A stretch of DNA of 64,000 nucleotides from assembly GCF_947179515.1 (NCBI RefSeq), contig NC_067491.1, positions 10,231,527 through 10,295,526 on the forward strand, written 5' to 3'. Of the stretch, positions 11,288 to 23,000 are shown piece by piece (the stretch's first letter is position 1; every line of letters starts with the position of its first letter). Below the pieces are notes generated by a model. It searched no databases and was not told where the DNA came from. It was given only the letters and a program-made list of their open reading frames with translations. The position numbers and the translations under genes were made by a program. The DNA comes from Apodemus sylvaticus (Eukaryota > Chordata > Mammalia > Rodentia > Muridae).

Positions 11288-12239
11288 AAGTACTTAAACT
11301 GTGCTGTTGGTGCCTGGCAGCAAGGGGAGGGAAGACCGTTAGTTCTGTCCTGTTAGTACCGGGAACCTGCACCTACTGATGCTAATGTTACCTGAAACTC
11401 TGGCTTGCCTCAGACCTGTAAGAAAGTAAAAGGCTAAAAATTGGTTCAGTTGCTTGTTTTCTTTTTTCTTTTCTTTTTTTTTTTTTGTTGTTGTTTTTTT
11501 ACATTCATCAAATATTCTCAGCTGCGGATATGGAAAACATGATTCATTCTCTCAGGAAGGTCTTGACACTAGCTCCCCAGCCCTGACTCCTGACTTCTTA
11601 TTTAACTTCTTGGAGTTTTTGCTTAAGACATTTGCAGAAAGTAGCTAAAGGCAAGCTGGACTAGTAGGGGAAAATACACCTGTTAGGGACTGGGGACAAG
11701 ATAAGGCAGTCCTCAGCATGACAGTAAAATCCAAGGATGTCACCCCATGTCCTGAGCTCTTGCTTTCTGCACTCACCACAGCTCAACAGAGGCCGTGCAC
11801 TGCCCAAGACAGCCCAGCTCAGATCTGTGTATAGAAGTTGTTTACCTTGTCTGGGGTACTGGCACTCTGGAGTCAGCAGGAGCTAAGACCAGCCTGCTCC
11901 ATAGGATCCTGTTTTAAAACAAAACAAAAAGTGTGTGTGTGTGTTTCCAGGAAAATAATGTTTCTCCTTTTTAGTGACATTGTTTTATATAAACTTCTCT
12001 TCAGCTTTCTACACAGCATATGTATCTAGTATGTGGAGAGTTTGTTACATCTTTCATTTGTGTATTTTTAAGCTTTTCTTTAAATTTTCTCTCTCTCTTT
12101 ATAGCTTTATTTAAAATAAAAGGATCTGGTACAGAGAAAACATCCAATCTTTTGTTCCTTATTAATCTTGACGGTTACAGTCTTGTTTAAAAATGCATAA
12201 TTTTAAAACTTAAGTCACGTGTTTAAAGTAAAAAGTGTT
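11288..12239. other. Intergenic, no gene seen
   Basis: Contains a T-rich tract at about 11459-11500 and a short (TG)n at 11931-11944, with a possible SINE scrap at about 11850-11930. No exon recognised. Confidence 0.45.
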
Positions 12240-12640
12240 CAGCATCTCACACTAACTAGAGATAACTGCTAGGTCTCAAACCCCGGGGGGGAAAAATGGC
12301 TACCAGAGGTGCCTAGTTAACACACCAAAGCAGAGGACGTCTCCCAACCTCTCTCAGCATCACCATTATCTGTTACAGAGACATCCTGGCAGGCATGTCC
12401 TGCTGCCTACCCTAAAGTTTCCAGACCAGGGACTGGTCCGGCCCCTCCCGCTCCTGCATTTCCCTATTAGCCCAGCCATTTTGGCTCTTCTTATCCCTTG
12501 GCCTCTTGGCTCCAGGTCCCTCCCTCTCTCTCACTCTCCCTGGCCCTCCTCTCGCAGCATTTGGACCCTTCCAGATGCTTCTGTCTATGTCTTGCTTATC
12601 TCTACAATAAATCTCCTCACCACACCTAGGAACAGTCATG
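12240..12640 (+). mobile_element. Probable LTR fragment, class unknown
   Basis: Pyrimidine-rich text followed by AATAAA at 12606-12611 and a short downstream region resembles the R/U5 part of rodent endogenous-retrovirus LTRs. I could not define termini or a target duplication, so this is a weak call. Confidence 0.4.
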
Positions 12641-12949
12641 TCCTCCTTTTTGTCATTTTTTTCATTCAGTAACCATTGCCAGCGATTTCGTACTTCGTGT
12701 TCAATCAGCAAGAGAGTAGCCCTGCAGTCCCCAGGGCATGCAAGGCAGAGAGAACACTCTCCACCCCTGGCTCTTTGCTTCCCAAGTCTTTGGCCCCTTG
12801 GTCTAAAGTTACAGCCTTCTCTGGTCATGTGACTCAAACTCTAGCCAATAAGTACGGATGCAATAAATTCCGCGCAAAGCGGCAAACTTCATTTAAATGG
12901 GCGTTCCCTTACTTCTTATAATTAGCCTGGGATTTGCTCTAATTAGCCT

Positions 12950-13268
12950 GGGAGACTTGACGACAGAGCAATAACACAGAGGACTTTGTGTTCCTGACAG
13001 TTTGAAAGGGCTGGATGAACCTTACTCTATGTGGGTGGAGCCAGCCCTGGGCCTCCGGTCCTGGCTTGTATAATCGAGCAGGCTGAGCAGACCATGCTGA
13101 GCAAGCCAGTAGGCGGCTCCCTCCACGGCCTCTGCGTCTGATCCTGCCACCAGGTTCCTGTCTTGAGGCCTTGCCCTGACTCCCCTTCATGATAAACAGA
13201 AATAAATTCTTTCCTTCTCGGGTTACATTTAGTTATGGTGTTTTATCACTGCAATAGAAACCTAAGTA
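12950..13268 (+). mobile_element. 3' half of a common rodent repeat (URR1-like)
   Basis: The segment with ctgagcaagccagtaggcgg, the downstream gataaacagaaataaattct and the terminal atcactgcaatagaaaccta matches the right half of the repeat also seen at 17785-18432 and, inverted, at 51546-51913. The URR1 name is from memory. Confidence 0.6.
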
Positions 13269-13359
13269 GAACTTTGTCCTACCCTGTTTCTGGGTCAGGT
13301 TAAATAAACATGGTTCATCTAAGAAGACAGCATCATATGCACTGATCAAATGATATCCT

Positions 13360-13592
13360 GGCCGGGCGGGTGGTGGCGCTCGCCTGTAATCCCAGCACTT
13401 GGGAGGCAGAGGCAGGCGGATTTCTGAGTTTGAGGCCAGCCTGGTCTACAGAGTGAGTTCCAGGACAGCCAGGGCTACACAGAGAAACCCTGTCTCAAAA
13501 AACAAACAAACAAACAAACAAACAGAAAAACAAAAACAAAAAAAACCAAAAAAACAAAATCCAAAAAAACAAAAACCAAAACAAAAAAAACC
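13360..13592 (+). mobile_element. B1 SINE with long A-rich tail
   Basis: Sense B1 from gccgggcgg to a tail of AAAC/AAAAACC repeats about 95 bp long. Flanking gatatcct (13352-13359) and gatattct (13595-13602) look like a target duplication with one change. Confidence 0.92.
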
Positions 13593-13602
13593 CCGATATT
13601 CT

Positions 13603-14585
13603 AAGTAATGCTCTTACTTGCAAGATCACTGCCCAAGACACTGTTGAGGTGAACAGACTCTAGGGCAATATATTGATAAGATCAATTCTTTGCCTAGTAA
13701 ATAAATTTCCTTGCCTTCTTTCCATGGACACTAAAACGTTTCAATTGGTCTCCTTATTCCTCTTACGGACTGCCTTTGGTAAGTCACCCAGTCTCCTGTA
13801 TAAAGAAGCTAGCCACGCCTTTTCAAGAAACTGTTTGCAAAGCAACTGCCTCAGCCTTTTCACTTCCTGAATGCCTGACGTTTGCCACTATGTTAATTAA
13901 ACAGGAGTATTTGGAAGAAGGGGCCATCTGAAATTTTAGTTTGCTGCTTTCATATCTCATACAGATACACTCTAGTGGGCGTGGGGGACAGACCTGCATT
14001 TCAGGAAAAAAAGCCATTGTGCTCTGTCTTGGATCAACAGTAACCCTTATTTTTTGTGCATGTGCATGTTCCTGAAATGTAAATAGTAAAAGGGGACTCC
14101 TCCTTTTCTCTCTAGTTACTCCTGTTTATGATAATAACAAGAAAGTCACAGCACTCATGGGAAAATTCTCTTTAGAGGTGATTCTCTTGGTCCCATCTTA
14201 ACTTCAGTAACACCTAGCCCTGAAGTAGGTTCTCATTACATGTTACCTTAAAACCAAACTGTTGTGTATATGTCACTGTGTCTTTAGAAACCATTGTTAC
14301 GTGGTTATAGATCTACTGTCTCTCTGCTCAGAGCTCTGGGACCCAGAGGGAATCTGGCCACCTGAGCTAAAGAAACACCCAATACCATGATGAGGTCATA
14401 GAAGTTGGGAGTGTCTAGCCCCAGAATAAGGAAGTCAGAACTGTGAAGACTAGATATCTGATTGTGTGTGCGCGTGTGTGGACACACACGCATGTTCCTG
14501 CTTGTGAGAGTGTGTGTACATATGTTTGTGTGTCTGTACATGTGTGCATGTGTGTGCATATGTGTGCATGTATGTGTGTATATGT
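13603..14585. other. Intergenic, (GT)-rich tract
   Basis: Unassigned sequence, with an interrupted purine-pyrimidine alternating (TG/CATG)n tract at about 14463-14585. No gene seen. Confidence 0.5.
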
Positions 14586-14660
14586 GCTGGCTAGTCTTAT
14601 GTCAACTTGACACAAGCTAGAGTCATCTCATAGGAGTGAACCTCAACAGGTATTCTCTTA
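14586..14660 (+). mobile_element. Left end of a URR1-like repeat
   Basis: ctggctagtcttatgtcaac followed by ttgacacaagctagagtcat is the left terminal part of the same repeat family as at 17785. Only about 75 bp is preserved, and the sequence after it is unassigned. Confidence 0.55.
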
Positions 14661-15009
14661 GGTCCTAGATCACAGTATCTGCTTGCCTTTGAATATACTG
14701 ATCATAACACTGTGAAAAAAGTTCAATATATTTGGATTGTATCGTCAGGAAATTCAATGTAATTCCTTGTCTGTTTGGAAATGCATTAGCTAAAGAATTA
14801 GATCCTTAATTCCAAAGAATGATAATTTACTTTGGTATGTAGATGATCTTCTTTATAGTCTCATAAAATTAGACTTTGATAAAAGAACTATTCAAGTTTT
14901 GTTTCTGAGAGTTTGGGGACAATAAATATCTCCACAAAAAGCACAAATTTCTTGAAAAGGGTAAACCATGTAGGACATACACAACCCCTAGACTCTAGTG
15001 TTAGTTAGC

Positions 15010-15260
15010 TGTAGAGTCTAGAGCACTGGTTCTCAACCGTCCTAACACTGCAACCTATCAATACAGTTCCTCATGTTGTGGTGACCCCCATCCATAAAAT
15101 TATTTCCTTGCTACTTCATAACTGTAATTTTACTACTGTTATGAATCATAATGTAAATATCTGCTATGCATATGGCCTTAGGAAACCCCTGTGAAAGGGT
15201 CATTTGATCCTCCAACAGGGTTTTGACCCACAGGTTGAGGACTATTGGTTTAGAGCAATA
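15010..15260. mobile_element. hAT-like MITE copy 1
   Basis: Non-coding element with inverted ends (actggttctcaacc on the left, ggttgaggactattggt on the right) and an imperfect 8-bp flanking repeat tctagagc/tttagagc. A second member of the family lies at about 29768-29956. The 8-bp duplication suggests a hAT-type DNA transposon derivative. Confidence 0.65.
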
Positions 15261-15305
15261 GGCTTTGGCCTCTGGAAGGAAGGAAGTGCTCTCAAATATA
15301 GGACC

Positions 15306-15538
15306 ATGAGCTTGTTAATCTTCATGGTCAACTTGACTGGATTTAGAATCATGTAGGAAACATACTTTGAGGTGTGTCCATGAGGGTGTTCTCATTTTTA
15401 GCTAAGGAGGAAAGATCCATCTTGAAAGCAGCTAGAGTTTCAGGAAGAATGGTAAAGGAGAAAGGGGAGCACACAGAAACACCGTGTTCCTCTTTCTCTG
15501 CTTCCTGATTGGTTGCAAGATGACCTGCCATCTTGCTC
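15306..15538 (+). mobile_element. Rodent repeat with terminal tcaacttgac motif
   Basis: atggtcaacttgactggatt at the left end and the later tgcaagatgacctgccatct are typical of a common rodent interspersed repeat related to the URR1-like copies. The right end runs into the duplicated segment at 15539. Family name not certain. Confidence 0.5.
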
Positions 15539-15806
15539 ACTGTGCCTTGACTTCCACACTATGAACTATATCCAAAGCCAAAGCAGCTGCTTCCCTCTTT
15601 CCTCAAGTTGTGGATACTGTGTTACAGTTTCCTTTGTTACATTGTAACAGTTTCCTTTCAGTCTGAAACATTGCACCAAGCTGAGAAACTGACCAGATTC
15701 CCTCTCAAGAATAAAGAATAAAAGACTAGGAGTCCCTCTCAGACAAGCCAGAAAAGCCAGTAATGCGACCCAGAAGAGGCTCAGAGCAACTAAGTTGCCT
15801 GGAAAG
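15539..15806. repeat. 268-bp duplicated segment, copy 1
   Basis: Aligns without gaps to 17099-17366 with 7 mismatches (about 97.4% identity). It contains gaataaagaataaaag near its middle. It is followed directly by a probable LTR. The shared edges are actgtgcc on the left and gcctggaaag on the right. Confidence 0.95.
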
Positions 15807-15807
15807 G

Positions 15808-16119
15808 ACACTCTCCAACCTGCTGAGCTGCCTGCAGGTATGTAGTATGCTCCAGGCCCCCAGCTTTGTGAGGTGGCACCCATGCTAGGGTGGGCTTAGG
15901 CGATGTGGCTGTCTTCAAGTCATTCTTACTGAAGGGGCTTAAAAGGGGAAAGTATAGGGGGTTAGGGGAGTGTGGCATGGCGGCGTGGGGAAGGGAATGT
16001 CCAGGCGGGCCCTTGCCTGGGCACCTCTGCCCCTGAGGGACCACACACACACACACACACAGGCATAGTATAGAATAGAGTTTATTCAGAGTAGGGGATG
16101 GGAGTTAGTGGTAGAGAGG

Positions 16120-16158
<39 letters not shown>

Positions 16159-16374
16159 GAGAGAGAGAATAGAGAGAGTGGAGTGGAGGCCGGCCATGAC
16201 CACATGGAGGGGGAAGAGCCCAAGGGGCGGAGAGGTGAGAATATGGGAGAGTGGAGAGCAAAGAGGGAGAGGAGGAGCAAGTAGCCCCTCTTATAGTGGG
16301 CCAGATCTCTGGGGCGGGGCATACCTGGCTATCGCCAGGTAGGTGTGGGGTGGAGCTTAGACAGAACCCCAACA
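15808..16374 (-). mobile_element. Probable LTR, minus strand
   Basis: Read on the minus strand it starts TGTTGGGGTTCTG (16374), has a TATA box CTATAAGAG (16288-16296), a CT-rich stretch and AATAAA (16081-16086), the layout of U3-R-U5. The 3' end was not defined and may lie near 15808. It includes a (GA)n run at about 16121-16155 and a (CA)n run at about 16042-16061. No viral coding sequence is present. Confidence 0.65.
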
Positions 16375-16506
16375 CTTACTCCTACAAGTAACCCCTCTCC
16401 CATATTCCTGCAAGTAACCCCAATAAAACTCATTGGCTCACCAAGGTGGACTTTGATGGCATTAGTAGTTTATTCTGTTATAGGCTCCCTATTTGGGGTG
16501 AGGAGA

Positions 16507-16551
<45 letters not shown>

Positions 16552-17098
16552 TCTCCCTGGGAAATTCTGTCACACAACAAACAAGAAAAGGAAAGTAGCA
16601 AATAAAGACCACTAAAAATTAAAAGACATCTCCAAGGCTGTGACGGCCTGCCTAAATCCTGCCTAATCTGGATTTCATATTTTGGTATAATAGCTAAGTA
16701 GCTTCGTGGGGCTGCACTGTACTGTACTGTACTGTACAGGACCAGACTGTAGACACTAAACAGATGAACATGGAGAAGTTTTCAAAGGCTAAAGACTATT
16801 ATTGGCCCCAGTGTTGGAAACCCCTGATTTAGAAAAGCCTTTTATAGAAGTAAAAAGTAGTATGGTACAGCAGAGTCACAACGAGGCGTGGCATTGGGAA
16901 TCTTCACCCCCACTTCAGGGCAGTGTCAGACTTGTAGTTTCTTTCTCCCAACAACTCTGTAGCTTTCAGCCTAAAACAGCTTTTAGGATGTGCCTAAGAG
17001 CTAGCGCCGTGTTGGTGGTCACTCTGGGATACTCAGTCAAGGTCTCAACTCTTCGTCAAGTTCTAAGTGTCCTTCTGGTCAAAAGATATCTGTGTTGA
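16375..17098. other. Intergenic between the two duplicated segments
   Basis: Holds a (GT)n tract at 16510-16550 and a short (CTGTA)n at about 16716-16735. The rest is unassigned and is not shared with the flanks. No exon recognised. Confidence 0.5.
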
Positions 17099-17366
17099 AC
17101 TGTGCCTTGACTTCCACACTATGAACTATATCCAAAGCCAAAGCAGCTGCTTCCCTCTTTCCTCAAGTTTTGGATACTGTGTTACAGTTTCCTTTGCTAC
17201 ATTGTACCAGTTTCCTTTCAGTCTGAAACATTGCACCAAGCTGAGAAACTGACCAGATTCCCTCTCAAAAATAAAGAATAAAAGACTAGGAGTCGCTCTC
17301 AGACAAGCCAGAAAAGCCAGTAATGTGACCCAGAAGAGGCTCAGAGCAACTAAGTCGCCTGGAAAG
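17099..17366. repeat. 268-bp duplicated segment, copy 2
   Basis: Gap-free partner of 15539-15806, in the same orientation at an offset of exactly 1,560 bp. After gcctggaaag the flanks diverge completely. Confidence 0.95.
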
Positions 17367-17784
17367 TCCAAATCCAGTCAAGGCTGTCAGAATTGCCAGC
17401 AATTGCTCTCAACGTTTGCCATGTGCTGACTCCGGCAATCTTGCAACTATTTCCTGCAGCGAACGAAAAGCCATGCCATTTCTGTGAAGAAGACGTGTGG
17501 CCGCCGTTCTCCCTCCAGGCCTGACGTGAGCCTGAAATAGAGAAGTTTACTGCGGAAGCAGCTGTATGAGCAGTCAGGAAGGCGTGTGAGCAGAATGGTC
17601 TTCCTGAGGGGACAACAGTGGCTAAGGCCCTTTCATTTCCCCTGTAAAGAAGCAGATGTAAGGGTACAGGGTGATTTGACTCTGTAGTTTGCAGCCAATG
17701 GACCCTGGACCCTCTCCTTGTTTCCCTGGCAAAAGGAAAAGGCACACACACACACACACAAAATCAGCCAGCCAAACCACCTAT
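17367..17784. other. Intergenic, no gene seen
   Basis: Unassigned sequence ending in a short (CA)n at 17743-17759. No gene seen. Confidence 0.45.
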
Positions 17785-18432
17785 ACTGGCTGGTTTTGTG
17801 TGTCAACTTGACACAGGCTGAAGTTATCACAGTGAAAGGAGCTTCAAAGCCGGGCAGTGGTGGCACACGCCTTTGATCCCAGCACTTGGGAGGCAGAGAC
17901 AGGTGAATTTCCGAGTTCGAGGCCAGCCTGGTCTACAGAGTGAGTTCCAGGACAGCCAGGGCTACACAGAGAAGCCCTGTCTCAAAAAAACAACAAAACA
18001 ACAAAACAACAAAACAAAAAACAAAAAAACAAAAACAAAAAAAAAGAAGAAAAAAAAGATAAAAGGAAATTAAAAAAAAAAAAGAAAGGAGCTTCAATTG
18101 GGGAAGTACCTCCATGAGATCCAACTGTAAGGCATTTTCTCAATTAGTGATCAAGGGGAGAGGGGAGGGCCTCTTGTGGGTGGTCTCTTTCCTTGGACTG
18201 GTAATCTTGGGTTCTATAAGAGAGCAGGCTGAGCAAGCCAGGGGAAGCAAGCCAGTAAGGAACATCCCTCCATGGCTTCTGCATCAGCTCCTGCTTCCTG
18301 GCCTGCTTGAGTTCCAGTCCTGACTTCCTTTGGTGATGAACAGCAGTGTGGAAAGTGTAAGCTGAATAAACCCTTTCCTCCCCAACTTGCTTCTTGGTCA
18401 TGATGTTTGAGCAGGAATAGAACTCTAAGACA
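17785..18432 (+). mobile_element. Rodent repeat (URR1-like) split by a B1
   Basis: Left end actggctggttttgtgtgtc with ttgacacagg; right end tgagcaggaatagaactcta. The body is interrupted by a B1 at 17849-18083, and without it the element is about 400 bp. Flanks ccacctat (17777-17784) and ccaccttt (18433-18440) look like an 8-bp duplication as left by hAT-type DNA transposons. Confidence 0.65.
17848..18083 (+). mobile_element. B1 SINE inside the URR1-like repeat, 14-bp TSD
   Basis: Sense B1 (gccgggcagtggtggcacac onward) with an A-rich tail of about 90 bp (AAC, AAAAAC and AAG units). The perfect direct repeat gaaaggagcttcaa at 17834-17847 and 18084-18097 marks the insertion. This is a clear nested retroposition that dates the host repeat as older. 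Confidence 0.95.
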
Positions 18433-18440
18433 CCACCTTT

Positions 18441-19276
18441 ATAACAGTGCTATTTGGAACACTCTGCAGATGCTTGGGGAAGCCAATAAACAACCACACT
18501 GCCTGCTGCAGCACCTATGGGTGCAGCACCAGACACAACTGTTCCAAGCAGCCTGCACAGGGTTTTGTCTGCAATCATTGCTTGGACCTGAGGGCGACAC
18601 ATCTCGTGGTGGCTTAAAACTGAGGGATTGCTGTGCCTGGTAGAAAAGGAACAATGCTATGATTGTTGTCAATGTGAACCATTGTTTGCACAAACGTTTT
18701 CTGTGATTGCTACAAACACCCCCTTTCAGACTATGCCAGCAAACTGTTGAGCCATCTTGGTGAGCCTGTTGGCTTCTTTCGCGGTGCAACATTAGGCCTG
18801 ACAAAAGGTTTACTTACAGTGGGATAAACGGGGCCTCAAAATGAAGCAAGCAGCAGCAGTAGAGTGACAAACAAGTCAGGCTGTGAGCTTTTTACAAAGG
18901 AGTAAACCAAGCACCCGGCAGGCAGAGCCAAGAAAGGGGCGGTGAGCACAGCAGCATTTGTGAGCTGCGGAAGAGATGAGGCTTCTTGCAGAAGCAGCAG
19001 TAGCAGCAAAGGGGGGCTGTGAGTGGTAGCCCCTCCCCTTGGTGGCCATAACCATAGCAACTAGACGCTACTACAGTTTGAGAGGAAGAGGGACAGAAGC
19101 AGAAAGAACGGGAATGGGCAGATCAAGGCTGAAATCAAGCCAGTAAGATAAAATGAGAGCGCAAGAGCTTAGAATGCTACAGAAATAGCAGAATTGCTTA
19201 AAGAAATGCCCACTCGGACCAACATTTGTGAGCATTAAGTATTTCCAGAGAATTCGGTTATACAATGAAGGAGTCA
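18441..19276. other. Intergenic, no gene seen
   Basis: No exon or clear repeat recognised. Several overlapping chance open frames occur on both strands. Confidence 0.45.
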
Positions 19277-19985
19277 AAATTTGTCCCGTCTAATAAGCAA
19301 CGCAGGGACAAAGATGGAGCAGAGACTGAAGGAATGGCTAACCAATAGCCAGCCCAACTTGAACCCCATCCCATGGGCAAGCACCAATCCCTGACACTAT
19401 TAATGATACTCTGTTACGCTTGCAGACAGGAGCCTAATATAACTGTCTTCTGAGAGGCTCCACCCAGCATCTGACTCAGACAGAGACACCCACAGCCAAA
19501 CATTGGATGGAGCTTAGGGTCTCTTATGGAAGATTTGGGGAAAGGATTGAGGACCCCAAAGGGGATAGGGACTCCACAGGAAGACCAACAGAGTCAACTA
19601 ACCTGGACCCTTGGGGACTTCCAGAGTCTGAGCCACCAACCGAAGGACATACATGAGCTGCACTGTGTATGTTTCCCCCCCCCCCCACTCACACACACAC
19701 ACATATGTAGCAAATGTGCAGTTGGTCTTCATGTGGGTCCTGAACAACTGAGGTGGGGGAGGGGAGGCTATCAAAAAGCTGTAGCCTGTCTGTGGAATGT
19801 TCTTCTAGCTGGGCTGCCTTGTCTGGCCTCAGTGGGAGAGGAGATGTGCGGAAACCCTGCAGAGTCTTAATGCACCAGGGTGGGGGATAGCAAGTGGAGG
19901 CCTACCTTCTCAGCAAAGGGAAAGGGGATGGGAGGAGGGACTCTGACTGGGGAGTGGAGGGGCAGCATTTGGGATGTAAAATAAA
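19277..19985 (+). mobile_element. L1 3' UTR (old murine family)
   Basis: Text such as gacactattaatgatactct, gactcagacagagacaccca and gtcaactaacctggaccctt, and the end gcatttgggatgtaaaataa, is the 3' UTR of a murine L1 family. The same text is found inverted at 60241-61130. No ORF2 coding part is retained. The tail ends about 40 bp before the minisatellite. Confidence 0.82.
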
Positions 19986-20025
19986 ATGGAGTCTTCAATC
20001 CTCAGGGCTGTGAGCATGCTGCTGG

Positions 20026-23000
20026 GGATACTGTGTTCCATCTCTGTGGCTACTGTATTCCATCTCTGTGGCTACTGTGTTCCATCTCTGTGGATACTGT
20101 GTTTCCATCTCTGTGGCTACTGTGTTTCCATCTCTGTGGATACTGTGTTCCATCTCTGTGGATACTGTGTTCCATCTCTGTGGCTACTGTGTTTCCATCT
20201 CTGTGGATACTGTGTTTCCATCTCTGTGGATACTGTGTTCCATCTCTGTGGCTATTGTGTTCCATCTCTGTGGTTACTGTGTTCCATCTCTGTGGATACT
20301 GTGTTCCATCTCTGTGGATACTGTGTTCCATCTCTGTGGCTACTGTGTTCCATCTCTGTGGATACTGTGTTCCATCTCTGTGGCTACTGTGTTCCATCTC
20401 TGTGGTTACTGTGTTCCATCTCTGTGGTTACTGTGTTTCATCTCTGTGGATACTGTGTTCCATCTCTGTGGCTACTGTGTTCCATCTCTGTGGTTACTGT
20501 GTTCCATCTCTGTGGATACTGTGTTCCATCTCTGTGGATACTGTGTTCCATCTCTGTGGCTACTGTGTTCCATCTCTGTGGATACTGTGTTCCATCTCTG
20601 TGGATACTGTGTTCCATCTCTGTGGCTACTGTGTTCCATCTCTGTGGATACTGTGTTCCATCTCTGTGGATACTGTGTTCCATCTCTGTGGCTACTGTGT
20701 TCCATCTCTGTGGATACTGTGTTCCATCTCTGTGGATACTGTGTTTCCATCTCTGTGGTTACTGTGTTCCATCTCTGTGGCTACTGTGTTCCATCTCTGT
20801 GGCTACTGTGTTCCATCTCTGTGGATACTGTGTTCCATCTCTGTGGATACTGTGTTCCATCTCTGTGGTTACTGTGTTCCATCTCTGTGGATACTGTGCT
20901 CCATCTCTGTGGCTACTGTGTTTCATCTCTGTGGATACTGTGTTCCATCTCTGTGGCTACTGTGTTTCCATCTCTGTGGATACTGTGTTCCATCTCTGTG
21001 GCTACTGTGTTCCATCTCTGTGGATACTGTGTTCCATCTCTGTGGCTACTGTGTTCCATCTCTGTGGATACTGTGTTCCATCTCTGTGGATACTGTGTTC
21101 CATCTCTGTGGTTACTGTGTTCCATCTCTGTGGATACTGTGTTTCCATCTCTGTGGATACTGTGTTCCATCTCTGTGGATACTGTGTTCCATCTCTGTGG
21201 CTACTGTGTTCCATCTCTGTGGATACTGTGTTCCATCTCTGTGGATACTGTGTTTCCATCTCTGTGGATACTGTATTCCATCTCTGTGGCTACTGTGTTC
21301 CATCTCTGTGGATACTGTGTTCCATCTCTGTGGATACTGCGTTCCATCTCTGTGGATACTGTGTTCCATCTCTGTGGATACTGTGTTCCATCTCTGTGGC
21401 TACTGCGTTCCATCTCTGTGGATACTGCGTTCCATCTCTGTGGATACTGTGTTCCATCTCTGTGGATACTGCGTTCCATCTCTGTGGATACTGTGTTTCA
21501 TCTCTGTGGATACTGTGTTCCATCTCTGTGGCTACTGTGTTTCCATCTCTGTGGCTACTGTGTTCCATCTCTGTGGATACTGTGTTCCATCTCTGTGGCT
21601 ACTGTGTTTCCATCTCTGTGGCTACTGTGTTCCATCTCTGTGGATACTGTGTTCCATCTCTGTGGATACTGTGTTCCATCTCTGTGGATACTGTGTTCCA
21701 TCTCTGTGGCTACTGTGTTCCATCTCTGTGGATACTGTGTTCAATCTCTGTGGATACTGTGTTTCCATCTCTGTGGATACTGTATTCCATCTCTGTGGAT
21801 ACTGTGTTCCATCTCTGTGGATACTGTGTTTCATCTCTGTGGATACTGTGTTCCATCTCTGTGGCTACTGTGTTCCATCTCTGTGGATACTGTGTTCCAT
21901 CTCTGTGGCTACTGTGTTCCATCTCTGTGGATACTGTGTTCAATCTCTATGGATACTGTGTTTCCATCTCTGTGGATACTGTATTCCATCTCTGTGGCTA
22001 CTGTGTTCCATCTCTGTGGATACTGTGTTCCATCTCTGTGGATACTGTGTTCCATCTCTGTGGCTACTGTGTTTCCATCTCTGTGGATACTGTATTCCAT
22101 CTCTGTGGATACTGTGTTCCATCTCTGTGGATACTGTGTTTCATCTCTGTGGCTACTGTGTTCCATCTCTGTGGATACTGTGTTTCCATCTCTGTGGATA
22201 CTGTATTCCATCTCTGTGGATACTGTGCTCCATCTCTGTGGATACTGTGTTTCATCTCTGTGGCTACTGTGTTTCATCTCTGTGGATACTGTGTTCCATC
22301 TCTGTGGCTACTGTGTTTCCATCTCTGTGGATACTGTATTCCATCTCTGTGGCTACTGTGTTCCATCTCTGTGGCTACTGTGTTTCCATCTCTGTGGCTA
22401 CTGTGTTCCATCTCTGTGGATACTGTGTTCCATCTCTGTGGATACTGTGTTTCCATCTCTGTGGCTACTGTGTTCCATCTCTGTGGATACTGTATTCCAT
22501 CTCTGTGGATACTGTGTTCCATCTCTGTGGCTACTGTGTTTCCATCTCTGTGGATACTGTATTCCATCTCTGTGGATACTGTGTTCCATCTCTGTGGATA
22601 CTGTGTTTCATCTCTGTGGCTACTGTGTTCCATCTCTGTGGCTACTGTGTTTCCATCTCTGTGGATACTGTGTTTCATCTCTGTGGCTACTGTGTTCCAT
22701 CTCTGTGGCTACTGTGTTTCCATCTCTGTGGATACTGTATTCCATCTCTGTGGCTACTGTGTTCCATCTCTGTGGCTACTGTGTTCCATCTCTGTGGCTA
22801 CTGTGTTCCATCTCTGTGGATACTGTGTTCCATCTCTGTGGATACTGTGTTTCCATCTCTGTGGATACTGTGTTCCATCTCTGTGGATACTGTATTCCAT
22901 CTCTGTGGATACTGTGTTCCATCTCTGTGGCTACTGTGTTTCCATCTCTGTGGATACTGTATTCCATCTCTGTGGATACTGTGTTCCATCTCTGTGGATA

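Noticed and set aside
15539..17366. Reading the duplicated 268-bp segments as the two LTRs of one provirus
   Set aside because: Neither copy has TG...CA ends, there is no target duplication, and the 1.3 kb between them carries no retroviral coding or primer-binding sequence.
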